Positions 25,036 through 34,200 of a stretch of 64,000 bases of DNA are shown piece after piece. This DNA comes from Ureibacillus xyleni (GTDB taxonomy: Bacteria > Bacillota > Bacilli > Bacillales_A > Planococcaceae). The notes beneath the pieces were generated by a model. That model did no database searches. It was not told the DNA's origin and saw nothing but the letters and a program-made list of their open reading frames with translations. Numbering within the stretch: the stretch's first letter is position 1; each line of letters opens with the position of its first letter. The position numbers were made by a program, and so were the translations under genes. The stretch is from positions 62,001 to 126,000 of the forward strand of contig NZ_OBMQ01000009.1 of assembly GCF_900217795.1 (NCBI RefSeq). Direction: 5' to 3'.

Positions 25036-25091
25036 GTTGATCACATCCTTTCTTAACTGTAGTATGAACGAATCGAAGGAAGTTATTATAA

Positions 25092-25127
25092 AATAAAAAA
25101 TGACTTTGGAATTCAATCCAAAGTCAT
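25092..25127 (-). terminator. Terminator after serA
   Basis: ATGACTTTGGA pairs perfectly with TCCAAAGTCAT; a T-run follows on the reverse strand. Confidence 0.85.
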
Positions 25128-25138
25128 CAAAATGTAAA

Positions 25139-26758
25139 TTATAGGTTAATTGCTTTTACTTCATCAATGTTTTCAAGTTGTGCAACGTAAGCTAAATCTT
25201 CAGCTGTTACATCGTTATCGATTGTAAGCATCATAACTGCTGTACCACCAACTTGATCACGACCTACTTGCATTGTCGCGATATTGATTTCTTTTTCTGC
25301 AAGTTTTGTAGCTACGCGGCCAATTGCACCTGGTTTGTCAGTGTTTTTAATGTATAGTAAGTGACCTTGTGGAATTACGTCAACAACATAATTTTCGACT
25401 TTTACGATACGAGCACCTAAACCGTTTAGTAAAGTACCTGCAACCGTGTGTACTTCATTTTGTGTTTTCACTTCAACAGTAATTAAGTTTGTGAATCCTT
25501 TTGCAGTCGTTGTTTTATGTTCATTAATTTTAACACCAATGCGTTCTGATAAGTAACGAGCATTTACATCATTCACATGTTCGCCGTGGTTTTTCTTTAA
25601 TAAACCTTTTAAAGCATTAGAAGTTAATGGGCGAACATCATAGTTAGCTACTTCACCTGCATATGAAATATTGATTTCTTTTACTGGTTCCGCTGTTACT
25701 TGTGATAAAAATGCGCCTAATTTTTCTGCTAAATCAAAGAATGGCTCAACTTGTGCAAGTAATTCTTTTGGAATTGATGGCATGTTAACTGGGTTTGTTA
25801 CAGTACCTGTTTTGTAGAATTTAATAATATCGTTAGAAACGTCCACTGCAACAGATTCTTGTGCTTCAATAGTAGATGCACCTAAGTGTGGTGTTGCAAT
25901 TACTTGTGGTAACGTTAAAAGTTTGTGATCTGTAGCTGGTTCTTCTACGAATACATCAAGAGCCGCACCTGCTACTTTACCTTCAACGATTGCATCATAT
26001 AAATCATCTTCGTTAATAATTCCACCACGAGCACAGTTAATGATACGTACGCCTGGTTTCATCATGTCGAATTTTTCTTTGTTAAATAAGTTACGTGTTT
26101 CTGGTAAAAGTGGTGTATGAACTGTAATAAAATCAGCAGCTACACAAATTTCTTCTACAGTAGCTTTTGTTACACCAAGCTCTTTTGCACGTTCTTCAGT
26201 TAAGAATGGGTCATAAGCCATTACTTCCATACGTTGACCTTTTGCGCGGTAAGCAACTTCTGCACCGATACGACCGAAACCAACAACACCTAAAGTTTTG
26301 TTTTTAAGTTCAACACCTACATAAGTTTTACGATCCCATACACCATTTTTTAGTGTGTTATATGCTTGTGGGATATGACGAGCTAGTGATGTCATCATAG
26401 CGATTGTATGTTCAGCTGCAGAGTTAGTATTTCCATCTGGAGCATTAACAACGATAATACCGTGTTCAGTAGCGGCATTTAAGTCGATGTTATCAACACC
26501 AACACCAGCACGACCGATTAATTTTAAATTTTTCGCAGCTTGGATAATTTCACGAGTTACTTTTGTTTGGCTACGCACAAGTAAAACATCAACATCTTCA
26601 ATTTTTGCAATTAATTGTTCTGGAGTTAAACCAGTATCTACAATCACATTTAAGTTTAATTCTGTTTCTTGGCGTAGAGGAAAAATTCCATCTTCACTTA
26701 ATGGATCAGCAATAAATACATTAATTACATTTGTAGCAGTTTCTAATTTAGTTACCAT
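25139..26758 (-). CDS. serA: D-3-phosphoglycerate dehydrogenase SerA
   Basis: A 539-residue enzyme that oxidises 3-phosphoglycerate with NAD, the first step of serine synthesis. Nucleotide-binding motif [13 protein letters not shown] (near 157), the Arg/Glu/His catalytic set in [24 protein letters not shown] and ATPHLGAST, an intervening allosteric domain, and a C-terminal ACT domain ([19 protein letters not shown]) that likely binds serine. The ATG at 26758 follows AAGGAGAG. Transcription should start near 27184 and pass through a T-box leader, so tRNA charging is expected to control it, in addition to any ACT-domain feedback. Confidence 0.95.
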   Translation of the reverse strand: MVTKLETATNVINVFIADPLSEDGIFPLRQETELNLNVIVDTGLTPEQLIAKIEDVDVLLVRSQTKVTREIIQAAKNLKLIGRAGVGVDNIDLNAATEHGIIVVNAPDGNTNSAAEHTIAMMTSLARHIPQAYNTLKNGVWDRKTYVGVELKNKTLGVVGFGRIGAEVAYRAKGQRMEVMAYDPFLTEERAKELGVTKATVEEICVAADFITVHTPLLPETRNLFNKEKFDMMKPGVRIINCARGGIINEDDLYDAIVEGKVAGAALDVFVEEPATDHKLLTLPQVIATPHLGASTIEAQESVAVDVSNDIIKFYKTGTVTNPVNMPSIPKELLAQVEPFFDLAEKLGAFLSQVTAEPVKEINISYAGEVANYDVRPLTSNALKGLLKKNHGEHVNDVNARYLSERIGVKINEHKTTTAKGFTNLITVEVKTQNEVHTVAGTLLNGLGARIVKVENYVVDVIPQGHLLYIKNTDKPGAIGRVATKLAEKEINIATMQVGRDQVGGTAVMMLTIDNDVTAEDLAYVAQLENIDEVKAINL

Positions 26759-26904
26759 AAATAAAACTCTCCTTAGTTTACAAAATATTTTTACTTATTT
26801 GTTTAATGTGGACCTATTTTCACTAGTTTAGGGACTAGAAGGAATCTTGTGAAGTTTAGAAATGGATTAAGAACGTATCTCCTTTCGTTAATAAAATATA
26901 AAAA

Positions 26905-27184
26905 AGCCTTCCACCCCCTACAATGTGTAAGGGGCGAAAGGCTATATTATCAATCTTACGCGGTACCACCCTTTTTCGTTGACGAAAATATTTCTACTTT
27001 TCGTACAACCTCGAAAGTTCATGCGTAACGTGCATAATTCGGAATGGCATACTAAAATTTCCGCCATTCTATTCAGGAGTGGAACATTTATCGTAGAAAC
27101 GCTGATTCGCACCAACCACCAGCTCTCTATAGATTCTAGAGATAAAGCATGTCTCCGTCATAATATTTTTTCGTTGATTTAATT
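26905..27184 (-). promoter_or_regulatory. T-box leader controlling serA
   Basis: On the reverse strand the leader contains the AGAGAG and GGTGCGAA-like stem I blocks, the T-box AGGGTGGTACCGCG (26959-26972) and a strong terminator (26905-26943) in which AGCCTTTCGCCCC pairs with GGGGTGGAAGGCT before TTTTTT. This is a classic transcription-attenuation T-box. A UCC (Ser) triplet lies in a likely specifier position (ATGTTCCACTCC), matching serA, but I did not fold the RNA, so the codon is provisional. Confidence 0.9.
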
Positions 27185-27190
27185 GTTAAC

Positions 27191-27220
27191 ATCATAATCC
27201 TTAATGTTCAGTTATGTCAA
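27191..27220 (-). promoter_or_regulatory. Promoter of the serA T-box transcript
   Basis: On the reverse strand TTGACA (27215-27220) and TATGAT (27191-27196) are separated by 18 bases, a good sigma-A promoter placed just upstream of the T-box leader. Confidence 0.75.
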
Positions 27221-27250
27221 CAGATTTTAAGAAAAAAATTAATATTAATT

Positions 27251-27266
27251 ATGAAAACGCTTAAAT
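27251..27266. promoter_or_regulatory. Catabolite-repression (cre) box candidate
   Basis: ATGAAAACGCTTAAAT matches the CcpA cre consensus WTGNAARCGNWWWCAW at all but one position. It lies 31 bases upstream of the serA -35 element and about 325 bases before yhaR, so its target is not clear. The rest of 27241-27550 shows no ORF or structure that I can support. Confidence 0.4.
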
Positions 27267-27554
27267 TCGACAGCGATTAACGAACATTCTGGATTATATA
27301 CTTCGGAACATTCGTATTTAGTGAAAGCGTTCGGCATGAAATCATAGCTTTCAATGTGGCAAAAAGAGCAGGTGAAGTCAGAATATTATTGCGATTGTAT
27401 AATAATATTATACCCAGAAGGCTATATTCATTATTTTACAATTTACTTGAATAAAGCGAATTATTAGAAATTGTAGTATGCCACCTGTTTGCAACTAAAT
27501 GAGTTGGGAAAGATATAAAAAAATAAAGGTGAAATGATAGGAAATCTTGAATAA

Positions 27555-27572
27555 TAAATGAATACTCATTCA
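27555..27572. promoter_or_regulatory. FadR-like operator upstream of yhaR
   Basis: On the reverse strand the site reads TGAATGAGTATTCATTTA, one mismatch from the B. subtilis FadR consensus TGAATGANTANTCATTCA. It ends 18 bases before the yhaR start codon, where FadR would block transcription until long-chain acyl-CoA is present. Confidence 0.65.
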
Positions 27573-27590
27573 TTGATAGGGGTGGATTTA

Positions 27591-28373
27591 ATGGCATATG
27601 AAACAATTAAGGTAGAGATTGCAGACCGTCGAGCGACATTAACTTTTAATAGACCAGACGCAGCAAATACGTTGAATTTATTAATGATGCAAGAATTAGC
27701 GGATTGTTTTGAATTTCTAAAGGATAATCCAGAAGTGCAAATATTAGTTATTAAGGGCGAAGGGAAAGTGTTTTCAGCTGGCGGTGATATCAAAATGATG
27801 TTAACGTCCGGTGACCCAATGGACTTTGAAATCATAATGGGCTATTTAAGCCGAATGATTCAAGCCTTATATCAACTTCCAATGGTGACGATTGCACAAA
27901 TCCATGGTGCAGCCGCAGGGTTAGGATTTAGCATAGCTTTAGGCTGTGATGTTATCGTAGCCGAAGAAAAGAGTAAATTGGCGATGAATTTTATTGGTGT
28001 AGGGTTGGTTCCTGATGGAGGAGGACATTTCTTTATGAAGGAACGAGTCGGTGTCCCAAAAGCAAAGCAAATGATTTGGCAGGGATCTATTTTGGAGCCA
28101 AAAGAAGCGCTTAAGATTGGGTTAATTGATCATATTGCTGAAGAAAATGAGGTTGAAGCAGTTGTTGATCAATTAGTTGGCAAGTTTTTAGCTTCTCCAA
28201 TATTAGCTGTTTTGGAAACAAAAGCAATTTTACATTCACAAAAATTCCCTGAGCTTCAAAATGTGCTGATAGCGGAGGCTGAAGCCCAAAAAAGAATGAG
28301 AAAAACAGAAGACCATTTAGAAGGCATTAAAGCATTTATTGAAAAGCGGACTCAACAGTTTAAAGGGAAATAG
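27591..28373 (+). CDS. yhaR: Enoyl-CoA hydratase/isomerase family protein YhaR
   Basis: A 260-residue crotonase-fold protein. The oxyanion-hole loops are VFSAGGDIKMM (near 60) and IHGAAAGLGFSIALGCD (near 104); the region GLVPDGGGHFFMKERVG carries the Asp/Glu area of hydratases, with Asp where hydratases have Glu, so isomerase or another crotonase chemistry is possible. The start is the ATG at 27591 after GGGGTGG; the frame is open upstream across the operator. In B. subtilis yhaR sits in the same yha region. Likely beta-oxidation-related and under FadR-like control. Confidence 0.88.
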   Translation: MAYETIKVEIADRRATLTFNRPDAANTLNLLMMQELADCFEFLKDNPEVQILVIKGEGKVFSAGGDIKMMLTSGDPMDFEIIMGYLSRMIQALYQLPMVTIAQIHGAAAGLGFSIALGCDVIVAEEKSKLAMNFIGVGLVPDGGGHFFMKERVGVPKAKQMIWQGSILEPKEALKIGLIDHIAEENEVEAVVDQLVGKFLASPILAVLETKAILHSQKFPELQNVLIAEAEAQKRMRKTEDHLEGIKAFIEKRTQQFKGK

Positions 28374-28382
28374 GTATAGCAG

Positions 28383-28412
28383 AGGGTGGTGAACTATGAC
28401 CACCTTTTTTTA
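28383..28412 (+). terminator. Terminator after yhaR
   Basis: GGTGGT pairs with ACCACC around an 8-base loop, followed by TTTTTTTATTTAT. Confidence 0.7.
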
Positions 28413-28475
28413 TTTATGAGCTTACTATGGCTTAGCCTGCGTAAAGTGAGATGAATGGTTCAACTGTGTTATATA

Positions 28476-28575
28476 AAACCGATGAAGACAAAAATCGAAG
28501 GAGAGTTCGATAAAATGGTATTCATAAAGCCAATAAAGACAAAATCAAAGGAGAAATTAGAAAATTGCACTTCAA
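28476..28575. repeat. Two imperfect 50-bp direct repeats
   Basis: The unit starting AAACCGATGAAGACAAAAAT (28476) recurs 50 bp later as AAAGCCAATAAAGACAAAAT (28526), with shared CAAAGGAGA/CGAAGGAGA blocks. The GACAAAA core recalls the array at 4361-4677. The rest of this yhaR-yhzD gap contains nothing I can name. Confidence 0.5.
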
Positions 28576-28668
28576 CCCAACATAATGCCACAGGTCTAGA
28601 AAACATTCTAAATTTTTAAGTGAGCGTAAAAAAGACCAAGCAAATTTGCCCGGTCCACTAAAAATAGA

Positions 28669-28854
28669 TTAAACGTGAAATAAAATTAACTTGCCCGAAG
28701 AGTTCACAAGACGATGGGTTTTTTCTGCAACGCCTTTTTCTTCAATTTGTTTTTGTCCTTCTACTTTAGCCGCTTCATCGTTGTTAAAACTCCATACTTC
28801 ATCGAATAAAATTTCCCCTGTTTTTTCAAATGCTGTGAAACGATAATTCTCCAA
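28669..28854 (-). CDS. YhzD-like small protein
   Basis: A 61-residue protein, MENYRFTAFEKTGEILFDEV... ending SSGKLILFHV, resembling B. subtilis YhzD, a conserved small protein of unknown role. The start is TTG at 28854, 8 bases after AAGGGGG. It has beta-alpha-beta character and no membrane segment. The yhaR-yhzD-yhaM proximity supports the call. Confidence 0.65.
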   Translation of the reverse strand: MENYRFTAFEKTGEILFDEVWSFNNDEAAKVEGQKQIEEKGVAEKTHRLVNSSGKLILFHV

Positions 28855-29022
28855 TTCAGTAACCCCCTTATTTTAGAAAGATAATACAATTATAAGAGAT
28901 TCATGGCAATTTATCATAAAAAGTGCACCATGATTTATCGTTAAATAGCAGTTTGCATGGTACAATGAAGTTATCGTTTATATAAAGAAAAATGCAATAT
29001 GATACAAAGGAGTGTTTTCACA

Positions 29023-29961
29023 GTGAAAGGAATAACACAACTCCAGGCGGGGGAACCAGTTAATCAATTTTTACTAATAAAACAAGCGACAAAGGGAGTT
29101 ACAACGGTCGGTAAACCTTTCATGACACTCATCTTACAAGATAAGAGTGGGGATATTGAAGCGAAACTTTGGGACACAAACGAAGATCATGAAAATATGT
29201 ATCGCCCTGAAGTCATTGTTCATATTGGCGGAGAAATTCATGATTATCGTGGGAAGAACCAACTACGAATTAAGCAAATACGCATAGCTCGAGCAGATGA
29301 AGGAGTTCAAATTAATGATTTACTTCCTTCCTCCACAACACCAAAAGAACAGCTATACGAAGAGTTAACGCAGTTTTTCTTTGAAATTAAAAACGCCAAT
29401 ATTTCTCGAATTACTAGATTCTTAATTAAAAAGTATCAGGCGGAATTAACGGTTTTCCCAGCTGCGTCCAAAAACCACCACGACTATGCTTCAGGGTTAT
29501 TAGATCATGTTGTATCGATGCTTCGACTAGGTAGATCTATCTGTGACCTTTATCCAACTTTAAATCGAGACCTAATATACTCTGGGATTATTCTTCATGA
29601 TATTGGGAAAGTAAAGGAGTTAACTGGCCCAATCGCAACGTCTTATACAGTTGAAGGGAATTTGTTAGGCCATATTACTATTATGGTAGATGAAATTGGT
29701 CAAGCTGCAAAAGAATTAGGCATTGATGGGGAAGAAGTTATGGTATTAAAGCATATTGTTCTCTCTCATCATGGAAAAGAAGAATGGGGAAGTCCGAAAA
29801 AGCCGATGATTCAAGAAGCTGAAATTCTCCATTACATTGACAATATTGATGCCAAAATGAATATGTTAACAAGAGCATTGTCTAAAACGAAACCTGGAGA
29901 ATATACAGAAAGAATCTTCGCACTCGATAATCGTTCTTTTTACAAACCAACATTTGAATAA
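29023..29961 (+). CDS. yhaM: 3'-5' exoribonuclease YhaM
   Basis: A 312-residue nuclease with an N-terminal OB-fold ([21 protein letters not shown]) and an HD domain ([19 protein letters not shown] and [10 protein letters not shown]) that binds two metals; [14 protein letters not shown] is also typical. It trims RNA, and DNA in vitro, from the 3' end in the cytoplasm. The start is the GTG at 29023, 10 bases after AAAGGAG, giving MKGITQL that matches the B. subtilis N-terminus; the longer ATG frame (28999) would include the ribosome site. Confidence 0.95.
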   Translation: MKGITQLQAGEPVNQFLLIKQATKGVTTVGKPFMTLILQDKSGDIEAKLWDTNEDHENMYRPEVIVHIGGEIHDYRGKNQLRIKQIRIARADEGVQINDLLPSSTTPKEQLYEELTQFFFEIKNANISRITRFLIKKYQAELTVFPAASKNHHDYASGLLDHVVSMLRLGRSICDLYPTLNRDLIYSGIILHDIGKVKELTGPIATSYTVEGNLLGHITIMVDEIGQAAKELGIDGEEVMVLKHIVLSHHGKEEWGSPKKPMIQEAEILHYIDNIDAKMNMLTRALSKTKPGEYTERIFALDNRSFYKPTFE

Positions 29962-29968
29962 TGATAAA

Positions 29969-29999
29969 GGCACCCAAATGCGGGTGTCTTATTTTTATA
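29969..29999 (+). terminator. Terminator after yhaM
   Basis: GGCACCC pairs with GGGTGTC around AAATGC, followed by TTATTTTTA. Confidence 0.7.
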
Positions 30000-30072
30000 T
30001 TAAACCTATTATTTAACAATTCTTCTATGTATAATCTAGTAAAATACTAATGATGAAGAGAAGTGAACGAGG

Positions 30073-30843
30073 TTGCGAGAAACGATTGAGGGCCTTTCTA
30101 ACGCGGCGATTATAAGAGTTAATACGATATCAAAAAGTAAAATAAGCTACCTTATGTTAACAATGTTAGGTGGCATTTTTGTAGGGTTCGGGATTATCCT
30201 ACTAATTACGATAGGCGGTTTACTCGACCCTGTTGAAAGTCCATACATGAGAATCATTCAAGGGATATCCTTTGGGGTAGCCTTAAGTTTTGTCGTTATG
30301 GCAGGGGCAGATTTATTTACAGGAAACCATCTTATTATGGCTGTTGGCACCTTAGAAAAGCGAACTACTTGGTCGAATACAATTGTCGTTTGGATTTTTA
30401 GCTTTATTGGGAATTTAATTGGCTCTGTGCTTTGTGCATTTATGTATTATATGACTGGATTACATGAAGGTGATATTGCAGCATATACCGATAGAATAGC
30501 TGCGGCTAAAATGAATGCTCCTTTTTTAGAACTTCTGTTTAGGGGGATCCTTTGTAATACTTTGGTTTGTTTAGCTGTTTGGTGTTCTTTTAGACTAAAA
30601 AGTGAATCAGCGAAACTTGGTATGATTTTCTGTTGTATTTTTCCTTTTATTACATCCGGGTTTGAACATAGTGTGGCGAATATGACGCTTCTTTCAATTG
30701 CTTTAATGATTCCACATAGTGAACTTGTAACAATAGGAGGATTTTTTGCAAACCTTATACCAGTATCACTTGGCAATATTATCGGTGGCGCATTGGTAAT
30801 AGGGGCAGCCTTTTGGAATGGTCAGGTGGATAGAAGGAATTAG
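30073..30843 (+). CDS. Formate/nitrite transporter (FNT) family channel
   Basis: A 256-residue membrane protein with six predicted helices and the FNT re-entrant motifs: GVALSFVVMAGADLFTGNH (near 77), LCNTLVCLAVW (near 161) and SGFEHSVANMT (near 195) with the conserved pore histidine. It should pass small monovalent acids such as formate or nitrite with protons. The start is TTG at 30073 with a modest GAAGTG-type site. No formate or nitrite enzyme is nearby, so the substrate is open. Confidence 0.85.
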   Translation: MRETIEGLSNAAIIRVNTISKSKISYLMLTMLGGIFVGFGIILLITIGGLLDPVESPYMRIIQGISFGVALSFVVMAGADLFTGNHLIMAVGTLEKRTTWSNTIVVWIFSFIGNLIGSVLCAFMYYMTGLHEGDIAAYTDRIAAAKMNAPFLELLFRGILCNTLVCLAVWCSFRLKSESAKLGMIFCCIFPFITSGFEHSVANMTLLSIALMIPHSELVTIGGFFANLIPVSLGNIIGGALVIGAAFWNGQVDRRN

Positions 30844-30975
30844 AGAGTTAAAACGATGAAGTTTCCCTTGTTTTTGTTCACTAATATAGGGAAAATGGTT
30901 GAAAAGATTGAAAAGTAATATAAGGTTTAATATACTAGAACAGGTCTTACTGATGGAAAATGGAGGAGATTACGA

Positions 30976-31308
30976 GTGAATTTACCAAATTGCCCGAAAT
31001 GTAATTCAGAATATACTTACCAAGATGGAGAGCTTTATGTTTGTCCTGAATGTGCATACGAATGGACAGAAAACGCACAACAAGCAGAAGAAGGATTAGT
31101 AGTCAAAGATGCGAATGGTAACCTTCTTTCGGATGGAGATACGGTCTCTGTAATTAAAGATTTAAAAGTAAAGGGTAGTTCATCGACATTAAAAATCGGT
31201 ACAAAGGTGAAAAATATCCGATTAGTTGAAGGCGATCACAATATTGATTGTAAAATTGATGGTTTTGGTGCCATGAAATTAAAATCCGAGTTTGTGAAGA
31301 AAATTTAA
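30976..31308 (+). CDS. PhnA/YjdM-type zinc-ribbon protein
   Basis: A 110-residue protein: N-terminal zinc ribbon ([21 protein letters not shown]) followed by an SH3-like domain ([21 protein letters not shown]...[20 protein letters not shown]). This is the PhnA (YjdM) family, named for alkylphosphonate use but of unsettled function. The GTG at 30976 follows GGAGGAGATTACGA. It is a monocistronic gene facing prsA. Confidence 0.9.
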   Translation: MNLPNCPKCNSEYTYQDGELYVCPECAYEWTENAQQAEEGLVVKDANGNLLSDGDTVSVIKDLKVKGSSSTLKIGTKVKNIRLVEGDHNIDCKIDGFGAMKLKSEFVKKI

Positions 31309-31312
31309 CATT

Positions 31313-31357
31313 AAAAAAGTGCTGATTAGAAATTTTCATTTCTAGCCAGCACTTTTC
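31313..31357. terminator. Bidirectional terminator between phnA-like and prsA genes
   Basis: AAAAAGTGCTG pairs with CAGCACTTTT; an inner TAGAAA/TTTCTA stem extends it. Confidence 0.75.
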
Positions 31358-31368
31358 TATTTGTAAAA

Positions 31369-32259
31369 TTATTTTTCTTCTTCTTTAGCGTCAGTTTTTT
31401 CTTTTGGTTCTTCTTCAGATCCAAGGTAGTTCTTTAACGCATCTTTTAAGTCTTCATCTTTAATATCGATTTTTGCATCTTTAATTAATTCAGCAACTTT
31501 TGCGTTCCAATCACCTTTAGTAGCAGCGATTGTATCTTTAATTTCGTCTTTTTTCTCTTCTAAAGTACCGTAATCTTTAACTTCACGCTTGTCCGTTACT
31601 TGGATAATGTGGAAGCCGAACTCAGATTGAACTGGTTCGCTAATTTCATTTAATTCAAGGGCATATGCTGCATCATTGAATTCTGGTACCATCGCACCTA
31701 CAGTAAACCAACCTAGGTCGCCACCTGATTGAGCAGAGCCGTCAGTTGAATATTCTTTAGCTAATTTCGCAAAATCGCCACCAGCTTTTAGTTTTTCGTA
31801 AACGGAGCGAGCTGTTTCTTCATCAGCAACTAAAATATGACGAGCATTAAGTTCGTATTTCGCTTGATCGTAATATGCTTTAATTTCTTCATCCGTTACT
31901 TCTACATCTTTTGTAGCCTTTTCTTGAAGAAGTGAGAAACGAATATTTTGTTTAAACGCTTCTTCAGATAAACCGTTAGCTGCTAATACAGTTTCGAATT
32001 GATCTCCATATTGGGATTTTACTGACTCAAATTGCTCTTTTACTTCATCTTCTGATACTTTATAGTTATTTTCTAAAATTTGTTCAATAACTACTTGTTC
32101 TAGAAGTGCATTTCCTGCAAGATTTTTTATTTCATCATAAAACTGATCTTTTGTAATATCCCCGTAAGTTGACGAAACAACTACTTCATCTCCTGCGTTA
32201 TTACATGCAGCAAGTAATACTGAAGAAGAAAGTGCTATTGCTAATAAAGTTTTTTTCAT
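31369..32259 (-). CDS. prsA: Foldase lipoprotein PrsA
   Basis: A 296-residue lipoprotein: signal peptide with lipobox LAAC (Cys19), N-terminal helical region, parvulin PPIase domain (NARHILVADEETARSVYEKL ... GGDLGWFTVGAMVPEF ... SEFGFHIIQVTD) and charged C-terminal tail. It helps secreted proteins fold outside the membrane. The ATG at 32259 follows AGGAGAGTAAATAACAA. In B. subtilis Hpr (ScoC) represses or modulates exoproteases nearby in function; here hpr lies 1.4 kb away. Lgt at 58803 supplies the lipid anchor. Confidence 0.95.
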   Translation of the reverse strand: MKKTLLAIALSSSVLLAACNNAGDEVVVSSTYGDITKDQFYDEIKNLAGNALLEQVVIEQILENNYKVSEDEVKEQFESVKSQYGDQFETVLAANGLSEEAFKQNIRFSLLQEKATKDVEVTDEEIKAYYDQAKYELNARHILVADEETARSVYEKLKAGGDFAKLAKEYSTDGSAQSGGDLGWFTVGAMVPEFNDAAYALELNEISEPVQSEFGFHIIQVTDKREVKDYGTLEEKKDEIKDTIAATKGDWNAKVAELIKDAKIDIKDEDLKDALKNYLGSEEEPKEKTDAKEEEK

Positions 32260-32399
32260 TTGTTATTTACTCTCCTAACATCAATTAAAATCCATAGATA
32301 CTATAACATAAACGATTGAAAAACAAAATGGTTTCAGTTGAACAGCCTAGATACAGGAGTAGTACCTGCATAATATAGTTTTTGAAAGGGGGTGTCGTG

Positions 32400-32498
32400 A
32401 TGGGAAATAGCTACGGTGGCGGATACGGAAATGGATTTGCGCTATTAGTTGTTCTGTTCATCTTATTAATTATTGTTGGTGCAGCATATATCTACTAA
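32400..32498 (+). CDS. YjcZ-family sporulation peptide
   Basis: A 32-residue peptide, MGNSYGGGYGNGFALLVVLF plus LLIIVGAAYIY, with a glycine-rich head and one membrane helix, which is the YjcZ/SscA-like pattern found in spore-forming Bacillales. The ATG at 32400 follows AAAGGGGGTG. Too short for routine gene finding but well supported by ribosome site and hairpin. Likely made during sporulation, by family. Confidence 0.85.
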   Translation: MGNSYGGGYGNGFALLVVLFILLIIVGAAYIY

Positions 32499-32519
32499 TA
32501 AGGACAGATGAAAAGACGA

Positions 32520-32553
32520 AGAAGAGCTAAAGGCAATTGCCTTTAGCTCTTCT
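32520..32553 (+). terminator. Perfect palindromic hairpin after the yjcZ-like gene
   Basis: AGAAGAGCTAAAGGCAA is followed immediately by its exact reverse complement, a 17-bp stem with almost no loop. The T-tail is weak (ACTTTAT), so terminator is likely but not certain. Confidence 0.65.
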
Positions 32554-32605
32554 ACTTTATACCGCCTGCTTTAACTTTATTTTGGTAAACACCCCAAAAA
32601 TTAAG

Positions 32606-32791
32606 CTACATTGCAACTGATACTTCTACATAGAACGATACTAAAAGAATTGTAATTAAAACATTTATTGTGCGGAATATTTTTGCATGTTTTTCTTCGG
32701 GAATATCTTTTTGAGTAACAAGTGCATAGGTCATACGATTTATTTGGAATAAATAAAACACAGAGAATAGCACTATAACTAAAAGTAGCAA
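32606..32791 (-). CDS. Small membrane protein, 61 residues
   Basis: TTG start at 32791 after GGGGAGGAATAGAC. The product has two hydrophobic helices (about 1-20 and 42-60) linked by a charged loop (TQKDIPEEKHAKIFR). I do not recognise the family. The ribosome site supports it as real. It lies between the yjcZ-like and yhaJ-like genes. Confidence 0.6.
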   Translation of the reverse strand: MLLLVIVLFSVFYLFQINRMTYALVTQKDIPEEKHAKIFRTINVLITILLVSFYVEVSVAM

Positions 32792-32864
32792 GTCTATTCC
32801 TCCCCTCTCTTTACAACACTAAGAATAACAAGAAATGTTAATCTAATACAAGTAAATAGTACTT

Positions 32865-33407
32865 TTAAATCTTAGTTGGGACCAATATTTCATAGCCCTT
32901 TGGCGTCTCTTCAATTACAGAATCCCTTGGAGCGGGTATTAGATCTTTAACACATAATATGTCTATTAAGCAAATACTACAATGATACGATAGTAGGATA
33001 CATAAAAAGTGAGTAAATTGTGGAAATGATATCGCTAATAAAATTAATATTCCATTTATAAGAAAAAAAGGTGCTAATAATGTAAATATATATCGGTTTT
33101 TAGGTATTTCTTTTTTTATTCTCACTATAAGAACTGGAATAATTAAATATTCTCTTCGCACTCGCAATTTCACAGATTTTCTATATCCGAGTAAGGAAAA
33201 ATAATGGGTTAACTTATGCAGTGGATAAAGGAAAACAAAGAATATAATAAAAAGCCATAACCAATCATCCTTGTAAAATGATGGATGAATGCGTCCAAAT
33301 AGTACAAAGGTAAAGGAAAAAATAAGGATAAATATTGAAATTGATACGATTGTAAGCCATGCAGAACCGTATTCGTTTTTTATATTAATTGTTTTCCAAC
33401 AATGCAC
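32865..33407 (-). CDS. DUF3267-type membrane protein (YhaJ-like)
   Basis: A 180-residue protein with four hydrophobic segments and the motif PLHKLTHYFSLLG, which corresponds to the HExxH-like site of DUF3267 membrane proteins but with Lys in place of Glu, so a metalloprotease activity is doubtful. In B. subtilis yhaJ, of this kind, sits between prsA and hpr, as here. I choose the GTG at 33407, seven bases past AAGGGGTC, giving MHCWKTINI; the TTG two codons earlier is too close to the site. Confidence 0.65.
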   Translation of the reverse strand: MHCWKTINIKNEYGSAWLTIVSISIFILIFSFTFVLFGRIHPSFYKDDWLWLFIIFFVFLYPLHKLTHYFSLLGYRKSVKLRVRREYLIIPVLIVRIKKEIPKNRYIFTLLAPFFLINGILILLAISFPQFTHFLCILLSYHCSICLIDILCVKDLIPAPRDSVIEETPKGYEILVPTKI

Positions 33408-33639
33408 AACCAAGACCCCTTTAAAACTTTAGTGAAGATAGTTTAAATGAAAAAGTGTAAAAATGCCACATTTCTTTTAAAAAACGTGAAAAGGTACCGA
33501 AAAATCCCCAAAAACATTCCAAAGATGTTTAATTCAGAGGAAGAACATTGTAATTTTAAAATATAAAAGAAAAAGAGTGTATCTCTACACTCATAATCAT
33601 TGTTAACATTCAATTTGTGTTTCAATCAATTCTATAAAA

Positions 33640-34200
33640 CTATCTTTTTACAATCAGTTTATCATCATCTTCTACAAGTGACTCTTTAAAATTATTGAAA
33701 GACTTTTCAAAGATTTCTATAAAATCTTCCCCGTAAATATTTCGAATAACTGCCATTACATCTAAAAACTCTGGGAATCGACCGTATAGTTCTTTTAAAG
33801 CAAGTGACCCATTTAGAATGGAATGCTCAGTATCATAATAATGATCATACATGAGCAAAATTAAGTCTTCTCCTTCTTTTGTAAGTTCGACATACGTATT
33901 ACGTTTGTCGTCATCACGTTTAGAAAACTTTAAAAAGCCTCTTTCTTCTAGCTTTTTGGAGAAGTTAAATGCTGTTGAGACATGCATTACCCCAAATCTT
34001 GCAACATCAGAAATAGATGCACCTTTTAAATGGTACGCAATCCATAAAATGTGATGCTCATTGATGTTTAAGTCATAGGGTTTAATCCATTGTTGCCAAT
34101 CTTTTTCTACGGCTTTCCAAAGTGCTTTGGATAGTTGTGCAATTCTTTGACTATAGAGCATAGCTTCTTTCATCGTATAACTTTCTTCAGGCAAAGCCAT
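33640..34200 (-). CDS. hpr: Transition-state regulator Hpr (ScoC), MarR family
   Basis: A 186-residue winged-helix repressor. The block [19 protein letters not shown] and the DNA-reading [20 protein letters not shown] are nearly identical to B. subtilis Hpr, which represses exoprotease and sporulation genes in growth phase. The C-terminal tail is shorter than in B. subtilis. Several in-frame starts (GTG, ATG, GTG, ATG between 34209 and 34200) lie after GAAGGTG; I use the last ATG, which leaves room for the site. Confidence 0.92.
   Translation of the reverse strand: MALPEESYTMKEAMLYSQRIAQLSKALWKAVEKDWQQWIKPYDLNINEHHILWIAYHLKGASISDVARFGVMHVSTAFNFSKKLEERGFLKFSKRDDDKRNTYVELTKEGEDLILLMYDHYYDTEHSILNGSLALKELYGRFPEFLDVMAVIRNIYGEDFIEIFEKSFNNFKESLVEDDDKLIVKR

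Noticed and set aside
24441-25040. 199-residue forward ORF opposite yteA
   Set aside because: His/Leu-rich product is a shadow of the acidic YteA tail; no ribosome site.
33443-33625. 60-residue reverse ORF between yhaJ-like and hpr genes
   Set aside because: Phe/Lys-rich, no ribosome site, typical of random AT-rich frames.
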